From Affinibrenneria salicis (GTDB lineage: Bacteria; Pseudomonadota; Gammaproteobacteria; Enterobacterales; Enterobacteriaceae), in the NCBI RefSeq assembly GCF_008710095.1, contig NZ_VYKJ01000015.1:102159-166158 (forward strand): DNA of 64,000 nucleotides, written 5' to 3'. Positions 18,816-29,964 of this stretch are shown here, piece by piece (the stretch's first letter is position 1; each line of letters begins with the position of its first letter). The notes under the pieces were generated by a model. The model made no database searches. It worked only from the letters and a program-made list of their open reading frames with translations, and was not told the DNA's origin. A program made the position numbers and the translations under genes.

Positions 18816-19103
18816 ATGCTAAGTGTAAACGAGTATTTTTCAGGGAAAGTGAAGTCGATTGGTTTTGATAGCGGGAGTATTGGCCGAGCCAGCGTTGGAG
18901 TGATGGCGGCGGGCGAGTATACCTTTAGCACCGGTTTGCCGGAAGAGATGACGGTAATCAGCGGCGCGCTGAAAGTTTTGTTGCCGGGGTCGCCTGACTG
19001 GCAAGTGTTTACGCCGGGGGAAACCTTTTTCGTGCCGGCAAAAAGCGAATTTAATCTGCAGGTTTCCGAAGCTTCTTCCTATTTGTGTAAATATCTGAGC
19101 TGA
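18816..19103 (+). CDS. ppnP: Pyrimidine/purine nucleoside phosphorylase PpnP
   Basis: A 95-residue cupin-like protein (formerly YaiE, DUF1255). Conserved pieces are [32 protein letters not shown] and [15 protein letters not shown]. PpnP splits several nucleosides with phosphate into base and ribose 1-phosphate. It follows aroM as in E. coli and full length is kept. Confidence 0.92.
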   Translation: MLSVNEYFSGKVKSIGFDSGSIGRASVGVMAAGEYTFSTGLPEEMTVISGALKVLLPGSPDWQVFTPGETFFVPAKSEFNLQVSEASSYLCKYLS

Positions 19104-19204
19104 TCTCCCCGCCGCTTGCGGGGCGCGGCGGACTTAGCATTCGCCGAACGTTTTCCCGTATGCGCATAACGCCGCAATCCGACGGATGTCGGGGGCTGAG
19201 GCCC

Positions 19205-19228
19205 GCCCGGACGCGTCTGCGTCCGGGC
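19205..19228. repeat. GC-rich perfect hairpin between ppnP and exported protein gene
   Basis: GCCCGGACGC pairs perfectly with GCGTCCGGGC around a GTCT loop. There is no T-run. It may be a transcription-end or mRNA-stability hairpin for ppnP, or a small repeat element. A weaker hairpin (CCCCGC/GCGGGG) lies right after the ppnP stop. Confidence 0.45.
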
Positions 19229-19330
19229 CATCCGGCGCCGCTGTTCACCGTTCGCTTTTTTCTCCTGCAGGATCTTCACCCGCCTTTAGACAACATCAGG
19301 TATGATGAGGGAAATAATAAGGAGCAGCAT

Positions 19331-20197
19331 ATGGGTTATGGTTGTGCAGCGTTAGCGGGATTGCTGATGGCGATCGGTCTGGCAGGCGCAGCGCCGGCGG
19401 CCGCCGACAAGGACATCGCATTGACCGATAGCGATTTTGTCGTTAGTCACCAGGGCAGAAAGATTACGCTCGACGGCAAATATCATGATTTCCTGTCCGG
19501 CAGCGGTGAAAAAGAGCAGCCGGGCGTATTTGTCGGCGATGTCTTATCGGGCAATGTCAGCTATAAAACCTACCAGTATCATTACGCGCATTACGATCTG
19601 TATACCTCGAATCTTTTCTACGATAAAAAGGGCCGCGACGCCGCCGAATATTATATAACGCAGATCGCGTTCACTAAAAATGATATTAAAACCGCGCGCG
19701 GAATTTCTCTGGGCGACCCGCTGGAAACGGTGGAAAGAATATATGGACCCGGCAACCGGGCGGCGACGGATGGAGAAACCTGGCTGGCCTACGATCGGGC
19801 AGATAAATCGTTGTCATTTCGTATAACTGATAATTATGTTGATAAAATAATTTTAGCGGTGGTCGCCACGGATGCTGGTCAAGCCGAAACGGGACAGGAG
19901 CAGGAAAGTATTCGCCTGCATAATGAAAATAGCGACAAAGCGGTAATGGCCGTCTATTCATGGATGAAAGAAAATAATATTACCGATCTGGCGGATGTTT
20001 GTCTGGCGTATGAATTTGATGATGAAAGCAGCGCGCAATACTTTATTGTTTCGGTCAGGGAAAATAACCGTCATGAAGAATGTCATGGCGATCCCGATGT
20101 TTCGCCGCTGCTATTAACGGTGCGCGTCGACAGAATAAGCTGGCAGTTGTCCACCGACAAGGATAGTGTCGACGGACAGTTCAGACCGGTTAACTGA
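19331..20197 (+). CDS. Unrecognised exported protein
   Basis: A 288-residue protein I do not recognise. Residues 1-25 form a signal peptide (LAGLLMAIGLAGAAPAAA). The mature part is hydrophilic and acidic, with FVGDVLSGNVSYKTYQYHYA and a GISLGDPLETVERIYGPG segment near residue 124. That G-x-x-x-GD-x4-V-x3-YG pattern is seen in small exported domains (SmpA/BLIP-like or DUF4309-like), often with adhesive or inhibitory roles. The frame is open upstream, but ATG 19331 with an AAGGAG site and a proper signal peptide is clear. It lies between ppnP and the chemotaxis receptor, in a place that has no such gene in E. coli. Confidence 0.75.
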   Translation: MGYGCAALAGLLMAIGLAGAAPAAADKDIALTDSDFVVSHQGRKITLDGKYHDFLSGSGEKEQPGVFVGDVLSGNVSYKTYQYHYAHYDLYTSNLFYDKKGRDAAEYYITQIAFTKNDIKTARGISLGDPLETVERIYGPGNRAATDGETWLAYDRADKSLSFRITDNYVDKIILAVVATDAGQAETGQEQESIRLHNENSDKAVMAVYSWMKENNITDLADVCLAYEFDDESSAQYFIVSVRENNRHEECHGDPDVSPLLLTVRVDRISWQLSTDKDSVDGQFRPVN

Positions 20198-20392
20198 TAC
20201 GATTAAAATAATCCCGCTATAAATAGCTTTGCACAACGGCGCTACATCTGCCGCCGATGGTTGAACGATAACGGTAGCATGGTTAAAGTATAACTGAATG
20301 TTATAATTGTTATTTTTATTGGCTTATCATCAGTTTTGCGTTGTGGCGTGGTCAAGAGCGAAGCGTCACTATGCGACGTTATTTATTCGACC

Positions 20393-20656
20393 TGCTTTAG
20401 GCTACAGACGCGTTGGCTTTGTGACTCGCTCCATCCATGATGTTTGCCCTTGCCGGGATGCCGCCAGCGGTGTGCCACTCTGCTCCCGGCCGATTTGTCG
20501 CTCACCCCGCTCACTTACTGCGGTAAACCGCCGGGGATTAATGAGAGACATCCGCTCTCTCACCGAAGGCCAGCCACGGGCTGGACAAATTCGTTGCCGC
20601 CGAATTTGTCGCTGCGTTACCGTCCTCCGGCAACCCGAATTATTTTGGCTATATAT
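20393..20656 (-). repeat. Composite intergenic repeat, copy C
   Basis: The left end reads TTTAGGCTACAGACGCGTT and the right end GGCAACCCGAATTATTTTGG, matching the ends of copy A. Shared inner words are ACAGACGCGTTGGCT, CCGAAGGCCAGCC and CGATTTGTCGC. An inner hairpin (GAGAGACATCCGCTCTCTC) sits in the middle. Orientation given as for copy A. Confidence 0.7.
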
Positions 20657-21108
20657 TCATCGAACTTCAGACGGCGGATGCGCAGGCTGCGTGACCCGGC
20701 TCGGTCTTTGCGCCGGCAGATTTTCTGCGGCGTTGGCTCAGGCTAATGTATTACATCATGCATTTGGCTAATTTTTCGCGGTGAAGCAAGGCCCCGTTCA
20801 CGGCCATACCCGGCTGAAACATATCCGGTTAAAATTTGCCGGGCGTTAGTTATTCGGCAGATAAAAATAACCGCTTATTTTTTTCTTTGACGCGCCAATC
20901 GCTGCTTTATTCCGCATATATCCATTGTATTTTCTTATATCAGGAAAATAGCTTAATAAGCTATGGTGATTATTATTCATAAAATAATAATCCGCGGTTA
21001 GATAAACCTCTGGCAGAGATGGTGAAATATTTGCGTTATGCCGGATTAACCGATGAGAACAGAATAACGCGCCGTTAGCTGATTACTCCTTTTGGGCCCT
21101 GGACTGGC

Positions 21109-21135
21109 TCAAGGTTTGTAATGTCATGCCGTTAT
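21109..21135 (+). promoter_or_regulatory. Putative sigma-28 (FliA) promoter of chemotaxis receptor
   Basis: TCAAGGTT (21109-21116) and GCCGTTAT (21128-21135) are 11 bases apart, matching TAAAGTTT-N11-GCCGATAA at most key positions. It ends 35 bases before the receptor start codon. Confidence 0.6.
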
Positions 21136-21170
21136 CACGTAACAGAATATTACAACCTGGAGTTTTTATT

Positions 21171-22958
21171 ATGCTTAGATCGACACGTTCTCGCATTTTA
21201 GCGGTTTGTACTGCCATTGTTGTTTGTTCTCTTGCGATCAATACCTGGCTGAATTACAGGGTAGCCAGTAAACATAACGAACAATCCATTAATAGTACGC
21301 TGTATTCGTTGGCCGGCAGTCATAGCACGGCGATAGGCGACTGGGTTGCCACCCGCATCAAAATGATGGAGTCGCTTTACGGCGTGGCCTTATCGGAGAA
21401 TCCGCTGCCGGTATTTGAACAGCTGGAAAAGGCCGGCGGCTTTATCAATGTTTATGCCGGCTATGCCACCGGCGCTTCGGTCTTTTCTCAGTCGGAAGGT
21501 ATCCCGGAGGGTTATAATCCGACGGTTCGGCCCTGGTATCAAGAGGCGGTGAAAGCGGGCAAACCGCTGGTGACCGCGCCTTATATTGACGCCATCACCA
21601 AAAAACTGGTGGTGTCGTTTATCGCGCCGGTCGTCGTCGCCAATAGCACGCCGGCCGTGGTCGGCAGTGACGTAACGATGGAGAGCGTGATTGATAACGT
21701 GAAATCGATCCAACCCACGCCGTCCAGCTTCGGCATGCTGGTTGACAGCACCGGGCTGATCATTGCTCACCCGGATGAAGCGCTGACGCTGAAATCCCTG
21801 AGCGATATTGATGCCGGCCTGCAGCCGGCCAGCGTCTTTGCCGCCAGCGACCCGGTGCCGATGACGGTAAATGGACAGGTAAAACGGGTACATGCTCAGG
21901 CGGTGCCGGGGACCGACTGGTATGTGCTGGTGGCGCTGGATGAAAAGGAAGCGACGACCGGTATGCGCTCGCTGCTGTATACCTCGCTGAGTTCGATGCT
22001 GATTATTGCCATAATCGCCTCGCTGATCGTGGGCGTGATGATTAGCGCTACGCTGAAACGCCTGCTGCAGGTGCGCGATGTAATGGACGCGATCAGTAAC
22101 GGTACTGACGATCTCACCCAGCGTTTACCCGATGAGGGGTACGATGAGGTGGCGCAAATCGCCCGTTCCTTTAATCATTTTGTGGAAAAATTAACTACGG
22201 TGATGCTGCAAATTCGCGATACCGGCGCCTCGCTGCAGGTGGCGGCGGATGAGATTGCCTCCGGTAACCACGATCTGTCGTCCAGAACCGAATCGGCGGC
22301 TTCCAGTATTCAGCAGACGGCGGCGGCGCTGGAGCAAATATCCGCCACCGTCACCCAGGCGGCCGGTTCGGCGCAGCAGGTCAGCAATAGGGCGCTGGTG
22401 CTGGCTAAAGATGCCGAGCAGGGCGGGAAAGTGGTGGAGGAGGTTATTACCACTATGGAGGATATCGTCACCGCCTCCGGGAAAATCGGCAACATCATTA
22501 GCGTGATTGACGGTATCGCGTTCCAGACCAACATTCTGGCACTGAATGCGGCGGTGGAAGCGGCGCGGGCCGGCGAACAGGGACGCGGCTTCGCCGTGGT
22601 GGCCGATGAGGTGCGCGGGCTGGCGCAGCGCAGCGCCCAGGCGGCCAAAGAGATCAAGGTACTGATTGAATCGACCATCGCCAGCGTGGACTCCGGCTCC
22701 GTCCAGGTTCGTCAGGCGAATGAAACCATGACCGGGATTGTGAGCGGCGTATCGCAGGTCACGACGGTAATGGCGGAGATTTCGCACGCGGCGGACGAAC
22801 AGATGCGCGGCATTAATGAGATTAACCAGGCCATGTCGCAGCTGGATTCCATGGTGCAGCAGAACGCCGCGCTGGTTCAGGAATCGGCATCGGCTTCCAG
22901 CGGGCTGCTGTCTCAGGCGGCCGAACTGAACTCGGCGGTCGGCCACTTCAGGATGTAG
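21171..22958 (+). CDS. Methyl-accepting chemotaxis protein with dCache sensor
   Basis: A 595-residue receptor. One membrane helix lies at about residues 8-28, then a periplasmic dCache_1-type domain ([33 protein letters not shown]), a second helix near 290-312 ([16 protein letters not shown]), a HAMP domain, and a signalling domain with the highly conserved hairpin tip [20 protein letters not shown]. The C terminus ends GHFRM, without the NWETF-type pentapeptide that tethers CheR/CheB. The ligand is probably a small molecule such as an amino acid or organic acid, not assignable. ATG 21171 is chosen because it starts the signal-anchor. Confidence 0.9.
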   Translation: MLRSTRSRILAVCTAIVVCSLAINTWLNYRVASKHNEQSINSTLYSLAGSHSTAIGDWVATRIKMMESLYGVALSENPLPVFEQLEKAGGFINVYAGYATGASVFSQSEGIPEGYNPTVRPWYQEAVKAGKPLVTAPYIDAITKKLVVSFIAPVVVANSTPAVVGSDVTMESVIDNVKSIQPTPSSFGMLVDSTGLIIAHPDEALTLKSLSDIDAGLQPASVFAASDPVPMTVNGQVKRVHAQAVPGTDWYVLVALDEKEATTGMRSLLYTSLSSMLIIAIIASLIVGVMISATLKRLLQVRDVMDAISNGTDDLTQRLPDEGYDEVAQIARSFNHFVEKLTTVMLQIRDTGASLQVAADEIASGNHDLSSRTESAASSIQQTAAALEQISATVTQAAGSAQQVSNRALVLAKDAEQGGKVVEEVITTMEDIVTASGKIGNIISVIDGIAFQTNILALNAAVEAARAGEQGRGFAVVADEVRGLAQRSAQAAKEIKVLIESTIASVDSGSVQVRQANETMTGIVSGVSQVTTVMAEISHAADEQMRGINEINQAMSQLDSMVQQNAALVQESASASSGLLSQAAELNSAVGHFRM

Positions 22959-22997
22959 CTGCGCTGCGCGGGGCGGTTAAGCCGGTCCCCGCCAGCG

Positions 22998-23039
22998 GCG
23001 CCGCGAGGTCTGTTCCCGTGGGAAACGGCCCCGCGGCGC
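22998..23039. terminator. GC-rich hairpin between convergent genes
   Basis: GCGCCGCG (22998-23005) pairs with CGCGGCGC (23032-23039), with TTCCC/GGGAA pairing inside. It lies between the receptor gene and rdgC, which converge, so it may end both transcripts. There is no long T-run. Confidence 0.45.
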
Positions 23040-23064
23040 TCCATACGCGGGCGTCGGACGGGGC

Positions 23065-23976
23065 TTAGCGCTGCGCCTCGCCGCCGAGCGCCTCGATCAG
23101 ATTGCTGATCAAGGCGGCCAGTTCGCTGGTCATCAGAATGAAATCGGCGTCGAAACGCTGCGCGAAATCATCGCGGTCGATGTCATCGTTTTGTTCGCGC
23201 AGCACGTCGGCGAACTTCAGCCGCTTGAGGGAACCGTCGTCGGCCAGCACCAGCTGAATGCGCTCCTGCCAGTCCAGCGCCAGCTTCGTGACCAGTTTGC
23301 CGGCCTCGATATGCACGGCGATTTCATCGCAGACCAGATCCTGTTTCTTGCAGCGAATCACGCCGCCTTCTTCCAGAATCGCCTTTAACTCCGCCTCATC
23401 CTGCAGAGTAAAGCCAGCCGGCGTCTGGCCGGAGCGCACCCATTCGGTCAGCGTCAGCTCAATCGGATTTTCCAACGTTAGCGGCACTACCGGCAGGGAG
23501 CCGAGGGTTTTGCGCAACAGCGCCAGCGTGTCTTCGGCTTTTTTAGCGCTGGCGGCGTCGACCATAATCAGACCGTTGTTGGTATCGATCCACAGCCAGA
23601 CCTGGCTGAAGCGGCTGAAGGCGCGCGGCAGCAGGCTGTGCAATACTTCATCTTTGAGCGAGTCTTTCTCGGTTTTTTTCAGTTTCCGGTGTTGCTCGTT
23701 TTCCAGCTTTTCGATCTTTGCCTGCAGCGCCTGTTTGATCACCGGCGAGGGCAGGATCTTCTCTTCTTTTCGGGCGCAGATCAGAATCTGGCCGTTAATG
23801 GCGTGCGTCAGAGCATCGCTGTGCGACCCCATGGGCGTAACCCAGCCGCTTTTGGTCATATCCTGGCTGCCGCAGGGTGTGAAGGCGAACGAAGACAACT
23901 GTTTTTCCATCTCATCCGCAGACAGGGTGATGTCGCGGCTGAGGCGATAAATCATTAAGTTTTTAAACCACAGCAT
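23065..23976 (-). CDS. rdgC: Recombination-associated protein RdgC
   Basis: A 303-residue nucleoid-associated protein. The start [15 protein letters not shown], the central [19 protein letters not shown] and the C-terminal [21 protein letters not shown] are typical. RdgC forms a ring-shaped dimer that binds double-stranded DNA and limits RecA activity; it also affects pilin and phase variation in other genera. In E. coli it lies near aroM-ppnP as here, but two extra genes have come between them. Confidence 0.93.
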   Translation of the reverse strand: MLWFKNLMIYRLSRDITLSADEMEKQLSSFAFTPCGSQDMTKSGWVTPMGSHSDALTHAINGQILICARKEEKILPSPVIKQALQAKIEKLENEQHRKLKKTEKDSLKDEVLHSLLPRAFSRFSQVWLWIDTNNGLIMVDAASAKKAEDTLALLRKTLGSLPVVPLTLENPIELTLTEWVRSGQTPAGFTLQDEAELKAILEEGGVIRCKKQDLVCDEIAVHIEAGKLVTKLALDWQERIQLVLADDGSLKRLKFADVLREQNDDIDRDDFAQRFDADFILMTSELAALISNLIEALGGEAQR

Positions 23977-24120
23977 AGTGTTGTTATCCCGGCAACTGGC
24001 GTGCGATCTTGGGCACGCGGTTTATTGATGCAGGGCGCATGATAACCAATTGAAGGAATTGCGCCACTGTTCAACGAAAATTATTGGCTATTTATCCAGT
24101 GCTTTAGGCCCGGCGCGCCG

Positions 24121-27100
24121 CTATTTTTGCCCGTCGCGCACGGCAAATTCAGGGCTTAACTGGCTGATACCGGGTCCGCGGCCTTTCTTCACTTTGATCT
24201 GTACCGGTATGCGTTCCTTCATCGCCTCGACGTGGCTGATTACGCCGATGGTCTTACCTGAAGCATTCAGGCTGTCGAGCGCATCCAGCGCGGTATCCAG
24301 CGTTTCCGCATCCAACGTGCCGAAGCCTTCATCAAGAAACAACGAATCAATACGCGTTTTGTTGCTGACCAGGTCGGACAGCGCCAGCGCCAGCGCCAGA
24401 CTCACCAGAAAACTTTCGCCGCCGGACAGCGTACGGGTATCGCGCACCGCTTCCGCCTGCCAGGTATCGACCACCTGCAGGGCCAGCGTATCGCTGCCGT
24501 TGCGCAGCAGCTGGTAGCGATCGTGTAGCCTGATAAGCCGCTGATTGGCCAGATACACCAGGTGATCCAGCGTCAGCCCCTGAGCGAAACGGCGGAATTT
24601 ATCGCCCCTCTGCGAACCGATCAGATCGTTGAGGTAGCTCCAGTCATTGTAATCCTGGCCGGCGCGCTCGATATCGCTCAGCAACTGGCGCTGAGTTTGC
24701 TGCTGTTGCTGGTCGCGCGCCATCTGGTTCTGCACCTGACCCTGCTGCAGCGTGTTGTCTTTCAGCGCCTGTCCCAGCGCGGCGAGCCGTGCCCGCACGT
24801 CATCGGGCGTGGTCTGTTCGTCCAGTTCCGCCGGCCGTTCGCGCAGGTGCCGCGCCAGCGCCTGTTCCGCTTGCTGGCAGAGCGCGCCGGCCTGGTGGCG
24901 CTGCTGGCTGAGCCGTTCTTTTAATTGCTGCAGGGCGTCGCGTTGCGCATCGTCCAGCAGGGCGGCGCGCCAGGCGGCCTCATCGGCGAACGGACTGGCG
25001 GCCAGCGCCTGCAGAAAATGTTCGCCGGCTTGCTGGCTGGCGGCGGCGGACTTCGTCTGTCGCTGCCGCAGGCCGCTCAGTTCCCCGCTTAAGTGGCTCA
25101 GCCGTTGCTGCGCCAGCTGCTGTTGCTGCTGCGCCTGGCGGCTACGCTGATCATGCTGTTGACTTAACAGGCGCAGGCGATCGCGCTCGGCGATGGTTTG
25201 CCGCTCGCCGAACAGTTGCAGACGCTGCTGGCGGGCGTCGCTCAGCGCCTGGGCCTCGAGGTCGAACTGCTGCTGCTGCGCATCCCGCTGACGGGACAAT
25301 TCAGCCAGCGACTCCTGATGCGCGTCAATCTCGGTTTGCTGCGTCGCCAGCGTCGTCTGAAGCTGTTGTTGATGCTGACGGGCCTCTTGCCAGCGCAGCC
25401 ACTCCTTGCGCCGCTGCGCCAGCCAGTCGGCCTGGCGATCGCGTTCCGGCGGCGTGAGGCGGCAGTCGGCTAACTGGTCCGCCATCTCCTGTTCCAGCGC
25501 GCTTAGCTGCTGCCGGCAGTGTGCCGCCGACCGCTGCAGTTTCTCCTGAGTCTGTTGCTCGTTTTTTTGCTGCAGCCGCGCCAGCGCCTGGTGTTGTTCG
25601 GTTTGCTGCAACGCCTGGCGCGCTTCATCCAGCCGCGTTTTGTTTAGTTGCGCCTGTTGCCGAATTTGTTCCCGCTGCTGGCGCTGCGTTTGCAACTGCT
25701 GTTCCTGTTGGGCGCACTGTTGCAGCCATTGCCCGGCGGCCGCGTTCTGCTCCGGCGTATAATCCAGCGATAAACGCGATTGTAACGTTTGCCATTGCTG
25801 TTGCAGACGGCGATAGTCTTCATCGTTCTGAGCGCTATCGCCGAGCAGCGACCCCAGCTGTTGCTGCAGCAGTTTTTGCCGGGTTTCCGTCTGTACGCAC
25901 AGCGTCTGTAACTGGCTGGTTTCGTCCTGCAGTTGCTGCAGCCGTTGACGAGTTTCGCTGAGTGCGATCGTCTGGTAGCGTTCAATCGCCGGATGGTGGG
26001 TTGAGCCGCACAGCGGACATTCGCTACCGGGCTGCAGGCGCGCCCGCTCCGCTTCCAGCTTAACGATACGCTGCTCCAGTTCGCTGCGGGTTTGTACCTC
26101 CAGCAGCAACTGGTTGCTGTGCTGATAGCGCTGGTTATGCCGCGCCAGCTGTTCGGCCAGATTCTGCCGCTGGTCGCTAAGCGCCGTTTGCCGTTCGCTC
26201 AGGGTGACGCGCAGCGTCAGCAGGCGCGGAGCCAGTTCGCACAGCGTGGCCAGTTGCTGGCGATCCGCACGCTGCCCGGCCAGCCGCTCGATCTGCCGCT
26301 GCAGTTCGCTGAAAGGGAGGCGCTGCTCCAGTTGTTCGTCTTGCTGCTGATATTGCCGCCAGCGCTGCTGCGCCTGCTCCACCGCCGACAGCTGCGCCTG
26401 ACGCTCGTCGTTCAGCTGTTGCTGTCGCCGGGCCAACTGCGTCAATTCCTGTTCGTTTTGCCGCTGCTGGAGGCCGAGTTCATCGAGCTGGGTCTGCCAC
26501 TGTTGCTGCTGTTTAAACTGATCCTGCCACAGGGCCAGATTTTCCCCCCAGTACTGGTGGCGCTGATTGCGCTGTAGTTCGTCGTTCAGTTCACCGACGC
26601 TGCTCAGATTATGCTCACGCCCCTGTTGCAATTGGTTGAGCTGTTGCCAGCGCTGCGTAACGGAGGCCTGCAGTCGCTGCTGTTCCTGCGTCAGCCTGGC
26701 TACCTGCTGTTGCAGCGTATCGATGCGCTGATCGAGCGGCGCGACCTGCTCCGTCATCAGGGTTTCCTGTTGCTGGCGGTATTCCGTATGCTTTTGCAGT
26801 TGGTCCTGGGCGGCGGAGGCCTGCTGCGTCAGCGCGCTCAGCGCGCTATTTTGCCGCTGTTCCTCATCGGACAGAGTGGCGATTTGCGCCAGCAGGGCGC
26901 TGTGTTCCTGCAGGCAGCGATCGCGATCCAGCTGTAGCGGGCGCAATTTTTCCGCCGGCGCGCTGCGCGCCAGCCGTTCCAGCTCAGCCTGCGCCTGCAG
27001 CCAACTCTGCCCGGCGGCGTCGCGCTGACGAGCCGCGTCCATTTGCGCCTGCCGGCGCAGCTCGCGTTGTTCGAACCACTGTTGCTGCGCCTGCGCCTGA

Positions 27101-27822
27101 TGGTGTTCGGCGTTCAGCGCCTGTTCCTGCCGGACCAGTTGCTCGCGCTGACTCTCCAGCGCCTGACGTTGTTCATCGTTCAGCAGTTCAATGCCGGCCG
27201 CTCTGGCGTGCAGGGCGTCCAGCCGCGCCTTCACTTCTTTATGCTGCAGGAACACCTGCTCCGAGATCCGTCCGTAAATTTCGGTGCCGGTCAGTTCTTC
27301 CAGCAGTTCGGCGCGATCGTTGGCGTCGGCGTTGAGAAAGGCGGCGAACTGCCCCTGCGACAGCATCATCGATTTAGTAAAGCGGCCGAAGTCCAGGCCG
27401 GTGATGCGCGCCGTCATCTCCAGTTTTTCGTTTAGCTTGTCGGACAGAATGGTGCCCTGTTCCAGCAGCGCCAGTTCGGCGCGCGGCGGCTGCAGATTGC
27501 CGTCGACGGCGTTGCGCGCCCGGCGCTGGCTCCAGAACGCGCGATAGCCGATGCCTTTGACCTCAAATTCCACCTCCGCCAGACATTCGGCGGTATTCCG
27601 GGTCATCAGCTCGTTCTGGCTGGCCGAAATGCTTTTCTGCAGACGCGGCGTCTGGTGGTAGAGCGCCAGGCAGATGGCGTCGAGCAGCGTGGTCTTCCCC
27701 GCGCCGGTCGGTCCGGTGATGGCGAACAGCCCGTTGCTGGCGAAAGGCTCGGCGGTAAAATCGATCTTCCATTCGCCCTGCAGCGAATTGAGATTTTTCA
27801 GACGCAGACTCAGAATTTTCAC
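24121..27822 (-). CDS. sbcC: Exonuclease subunit SbcC
   Basis: A 1233-residue SMC-like ATPase. Walker [10 protein letters not shown] lies near residue 40, two very long glutamine-rich coiled coils surround the zinc hook CPLC at residues 602-605, and the C-terminal part has [19 protein letters not shown] and the Walker B region [13 protein letters not shown]. With SbcD it forms the nuclease that opens hairpins and DNA ends and removes protein blocks. It is longer than E. coli SbcC (1048), by extra coiled coil. The start is a GTG that overlaps the sbcD stop (GTGA), so the two are co-translated. Confidence 0.94.
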   Translation of the reverse strand: MKILSLRLKNLNSLQGEWKIDFTAEPFASNGLFAITGPTGAGKTTLLDAICLALYHQTPRLQKSISASQNELMTRNTAECLAEVEFEVKGIGYRAFWSQRRARNAVDGNLQPPRAELALLEQGTILSDKLNEKLEMTARITGLDFGRFTKSMMLSQGQFAAFLNADANDRAELLEELTGTEIYGRISEQVFLQHKEVKARLDALHARAAGIELLNDEQRQALESQREQLVRQEQALNAEHHQAQAQQQWFEQRELRRQAQMDAARQRDAAGQSWLQAQAELERLARSAPAEKLRPLQLDRDRCLQEHSALLAQIATLSDEEQRQNSALSALTQQASAAQDQLQKHTEYRQQQETLMTEQVAPLDQRIDTLQQQVARLTQEQQRLQASVTQRWQQLNQLQQGREHNLSSVGELNDELQRNQRHQYWGENLALWQDQFKQQQQWQTQLDELGLQQRQNEQELTQLARRQQQLNDERQAQLSAVEQAQQRWRQYQQQDEQLEQRLPFSELQRQIERLAGQRADRQQLATLCELAPRLLTLRVTLSERQTALSDQRQNLAEQLARHNQRYQHSNQLLLEVQTRSELEQRIVKLEAERARLQPGSECPLCGSTHHPAIERYQTIALSETRQRLQQLQDETSQLQTLCVQTETRQKLLQQQLGSLLGDSAQNDEDYRRLQQQWQTLQSRLSLDYTPEQNAAAGQWLQQCAQQEQQLQTQRQQREQIRQQAQLNKTRLDEARQALQQTEQHQALARLQQKNEQQTQEKLQRSAAHCRQQLSALEQEMADQLADCRLTPPERDRQADWLAQRRKEWLRWQEARQHQQQLQTTLATQQTEIDAHQESLAELSRQRDAQQQQFDLEAQALSDARQQRLQLFGERQTIAERDRLRLLSQQHDQRSRQAQQQQQLAQQRLSHLSGELSGLRQRQTKSAAASQQAGEHFLQALAASPFADEAAWRAALLDDAQRDALQQLKERLSQQRHQAGALCQQAEQALARHLRERPAELDEQTTPDDVRARLAALGQALKDNTLQQGQVQNQMARDQQQQQTQRQLLSDIERAGQDYNDWSYLNDLIGSQRGDKFRRFAQGLTLDHLVYLANQRLIRLHDRYQLLRNGSDTLALQVVDTWQAEAVRDTRTLSGGESFLVSLALALALSDLVSNKTRIDSLFLDEGFGTLDAETLDTALDALDSLNASGKTIGVISHVEAMKERIPVQIKVKKGRGPGISQLSPEFAVRDGQK

Positions 27823-29048
27823 GCGTGCGGGCCTCCCTGCTGAACGATCTGTTCCGTGACCTGGCCGAACAACTGACGCAGACGCTGGCGCTGGACGTCG
27901 TCCGGCGCGATCTCCAGCGCCAGCCTACGGTCGAAGACTTCCTGTACGCTCAGTTCATTCAGCGTTTCTTTATCCTGGCGCGCCAGGTTTTGCTCCCGCC
28001 GCTCTTTGCTGCGGCGCAGCAACAGAACCTCGACCGGTAAATCCGCGCACAGTTGTTCAACCTGACGTTGAATATCGCTCAGCCAGTGCTCGGTGGTGAT
28101 TTCAATATCCAGCCAGACAGGATGTTCACCCTCGTGCCGGCGGAATGCGGCCAGCTGTTGTTCTATCTCCGCCAGCGAACCGCGCAGCAGCGCCATCGGC
28201 TGCAGGACCGGAACCGGCAGGGCTTCGACGCGGCTGAGCGTTTGCCGGGTGAATTCCACCAGATAGACGCTTTTGTCTTTGTTCAGTTCGTCAAAGCTCA
28301 GGGCGATGGGCGAGCCGCTATAGCGAATATGTTCGCTCTTCGCCACCGTCTGGGCGCGGTGAATATGGCCGAGGGCGATATAGTCGGCCGGCGGAAAAGC
28401 CTGGGCCGGGAATGCATCCAGCGTACCGATATAAATATCGCGCACCGAGTCGGAGGTACTGGCGCCTACGGCGGTCAGGTGGCCGGTGGCAATGATGGGC
28501 AACGGCAAATCCAGCGTCGCGCGCACATGGAGCGCAGCCTGATGCAGGTGCTGGTAGTACCGGGCGATGGCCTCCAGCAGCGCCTGCTGTTTTTCGCCGC
28601 CGGACTGGCCGGCGTGGCTGATCGTCAGGTCGCGTGGCCGCAGAAACGGCACTGCGCACAGGATGGCGCCTGGCTGACCGCGGCGATCCGGCAACACCAG
28701 CACCTGTTGTTCGGTATCGTCGCTGGCGCTGGCCAGCACCGTGACGTTCAGGCAGGCCAGCAGTTCGCGCGATTCGTTCAGCGTGGCGACTGAATCGTGG
28801 TTGCCGGCCAGCACCACCAGCCGGCAGCCGGTTTGTTGCAGAGACACGACAAAGCGATTATACATTTCGCGCGCGTAGCTGGGCGGCGAGCCGGTATCAA
28901 AAATATCACCTGCTACAATAATCGCATCCGCCAGATGGCGTTGCGCCTGGTCGATGAGCCAGTCAAGGAAGGCCTGGTGTTCGGCGGCCCGGCTTTTGGT
29001 ATAAAAATGCTGACCCAGATGCCAGTCAGCGGTATGAATGATGCGCAT
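27819..29048 (-). CDS. sbcD: Exonuclease subunit SbcD
   Basis: A 409-residue Mre11-type metallophosphoesterase. The metal-binding motifs are visible in order: [39 protein letters not shown] and LGHIHRAQ. With SbcC it forms the ATP-dependent double-strand exonuclease and hairpin endonuclease. It is divergently oriented from phoB across a 199-base gap, as in E. coli. Confidence 0.95.
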   Translation of the reverse strand: MRIIHTADWHLGQHFYTKSRAAEHQAFLDWLIDQAQRHLADAIIVAGDIFDTGSPPSYAREMYNRFVVSLQQTGCRLVVLAGNHDSVATLNESRELLACLNVTVLASASDDTEQQVLVLPDRRGQPGAILCAVPFLRPRDLTISHAGQSGGEKQQALLEAIARYYQHLHQAALHVRATLDLPLPIIATGHLTAVGASTSDSVRDIYIGTLDAFPAQAFPPADYIALGHIHRAQTVAKSEHIRYSGSPIALSFDELNKDKSVYLVEFTRQTLSRVEALPVPVLQPMALLRGSLAEIEQQLAAFRRHEGEHPVWLDIEITTEHWLSDIQRQVEQLCADLPVEVLLLRRSKERREQNLARQDKETLNELSVQEVFDRRLALEIAPDDVQRQRLRQLFGQVTEQIVQQGGPHA

Positions 29049-29169
29049 GACGCTCCATAGACAGCGTGTAACTAACAGATGACACGATTATAACAGCAGG
29101 GCCGATGCTGTCGTTATCAAAACCCGGAACGGGAAGCGGCCCGGCAAAACGCATTGTCGCGCCTGTTGT

Positions 29170-29187
29170 TTTTCATAAATCTGTCAC
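29170..29187 (+). promoter_or_regulatory. Pho box upstream of phoB
   Basis: TTTTCATAAATCTGTCAC fits the 18-base PhoB-binding repeat (CTGTCATAAA type), and the E. coli phoB promoter has nearly the same sequence. It implies autoactivation of phoBR under phosphate starvation. Confidence 0.85.
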
Positions 29188-29247
29188 AAAAGTGACGCAT
29201 AATGGCGTCCGCACGCTTACAGCGACGATTAAACGGCAGGAATAACA

Positions 29248-29937
29248 ATGGCAAGACGCATATTGGTCGTGGAAGATGAAGCTCCAATTCGAGAAATGGT
29301 TTGTTTTGTTCTGGAGCAGAATGGTTATCAGCCGGTTGAAGCCGAAGATTATGACAGCGCGTTAGGCAAGCTGTCGGAACCCTACCCGGAGTTGGTTCTG
29401 CTGGACTGGATGTTGCCGGGGGGCTCGGGACTGCAATTTATCAGACATATGAAACGCGAGGCGCTGACCCGCGATATCCCGGTCGTCATGTTGACCGCGC
29501 GCGGCGAGGAAGAAGATAGGGTGCGCGGTCTGGAGGTCGGCGCGGACGACTATATCACCAAACCTTTTTCACCGAAGGAACTGGTGGCGCGCATTAAGGC
29601 CGTGATGCGGCGTATTTCCCCGATGGCGGTGGAAGAAGCGATTGAGATGCGCGGATTGAATCTGGATCCCACTTCGCACCGCGTGACCGCCGACGAGCTG
29701 GCGCTTGATATGGGGCCGACCGAATTCAAGCTATTGCACTTTTTTATGACCCATCCCGAGCGGGTTTACAGCCGCGAACAGCTGCTGAATCACGTATGGG
29801 GCACCAACGTGTATGTTGAAGATCGTACCGTAGACGTTCATATTCGCCGTCTGCGTAAGGCGCTGGAAGTCAGCGGACATGATAAGATGGTACAGACCGT
29901 GCGTGGAACGGGTTACCGTTTTTCGACGCGCTACTGA
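29248..29937 (+). CDS. phoB: Phosphate regulon response regulator PhoB
   Basis: A 229-residue OmpR-type regulator. The receiver domain has [12 protein letters not shown] with the acidic pocket, the phospho-acceptor aspartate in [13 protein letters not shown], and [12 protein letters not shown]. The winged-helix domain follows ([37 protein letters not shown]). Length equals E. coli PhoB. It binds Pho boxes when phosphorylated by PhoR at low phosphate. phoR follows after 27 bases. Confidence 0.97.
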   Translation: MARRILVVEDEAPIREMVCFVLEQNGYQPVEAEDYDSALGKLSEPYPELVLLDWMLPGGSGLQFIRHMKREALTRDIPVVMLTARGEEEDRVRGLEVGADDYITKPFSPKELVARIKAVMRRISPMAVEEAIEMRGLNLDPTSHRVTADELALDMGPTEFKLLHFFMTHPERVYSREQLLNHVWGTNVYVEDRTVDVHIRRLRKALEVSGHDKMVQTVRGTGYRFSTRY

Positions 29938-29964
29938 CAGGTTCAGGCACCGGAGAAACACAAC

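Larger units (their letters stand above)
20198..21170. other. Long intergenic region with repeat copy C and FliA promoter
   Basis: Nearly 1 kb without a supported gene. It holds repeat copy C (20393-20656), an AT-rich stretch (about 20840-21060), and a FliA-type promoter just before the receptor gene. Open frames here (20307-20771) come from the repeat and look non-coding. Confidence 0.6.

Noticed and set aside
20307..20771. 154-codon and 100-codon plus-strand frames
   Set aside because: They run through repeat copy C; the composition (Cys/Arg-rich, low-complexity) is not protein-like and no start signals are seen.
24562..26937. Several long plus-strand frames opposite sbcC
   Set aside because: Leu/Arg/Gln-rich shadow frames of the repetitive coiled-coil codons; no start sites and sbcC itself is certain.
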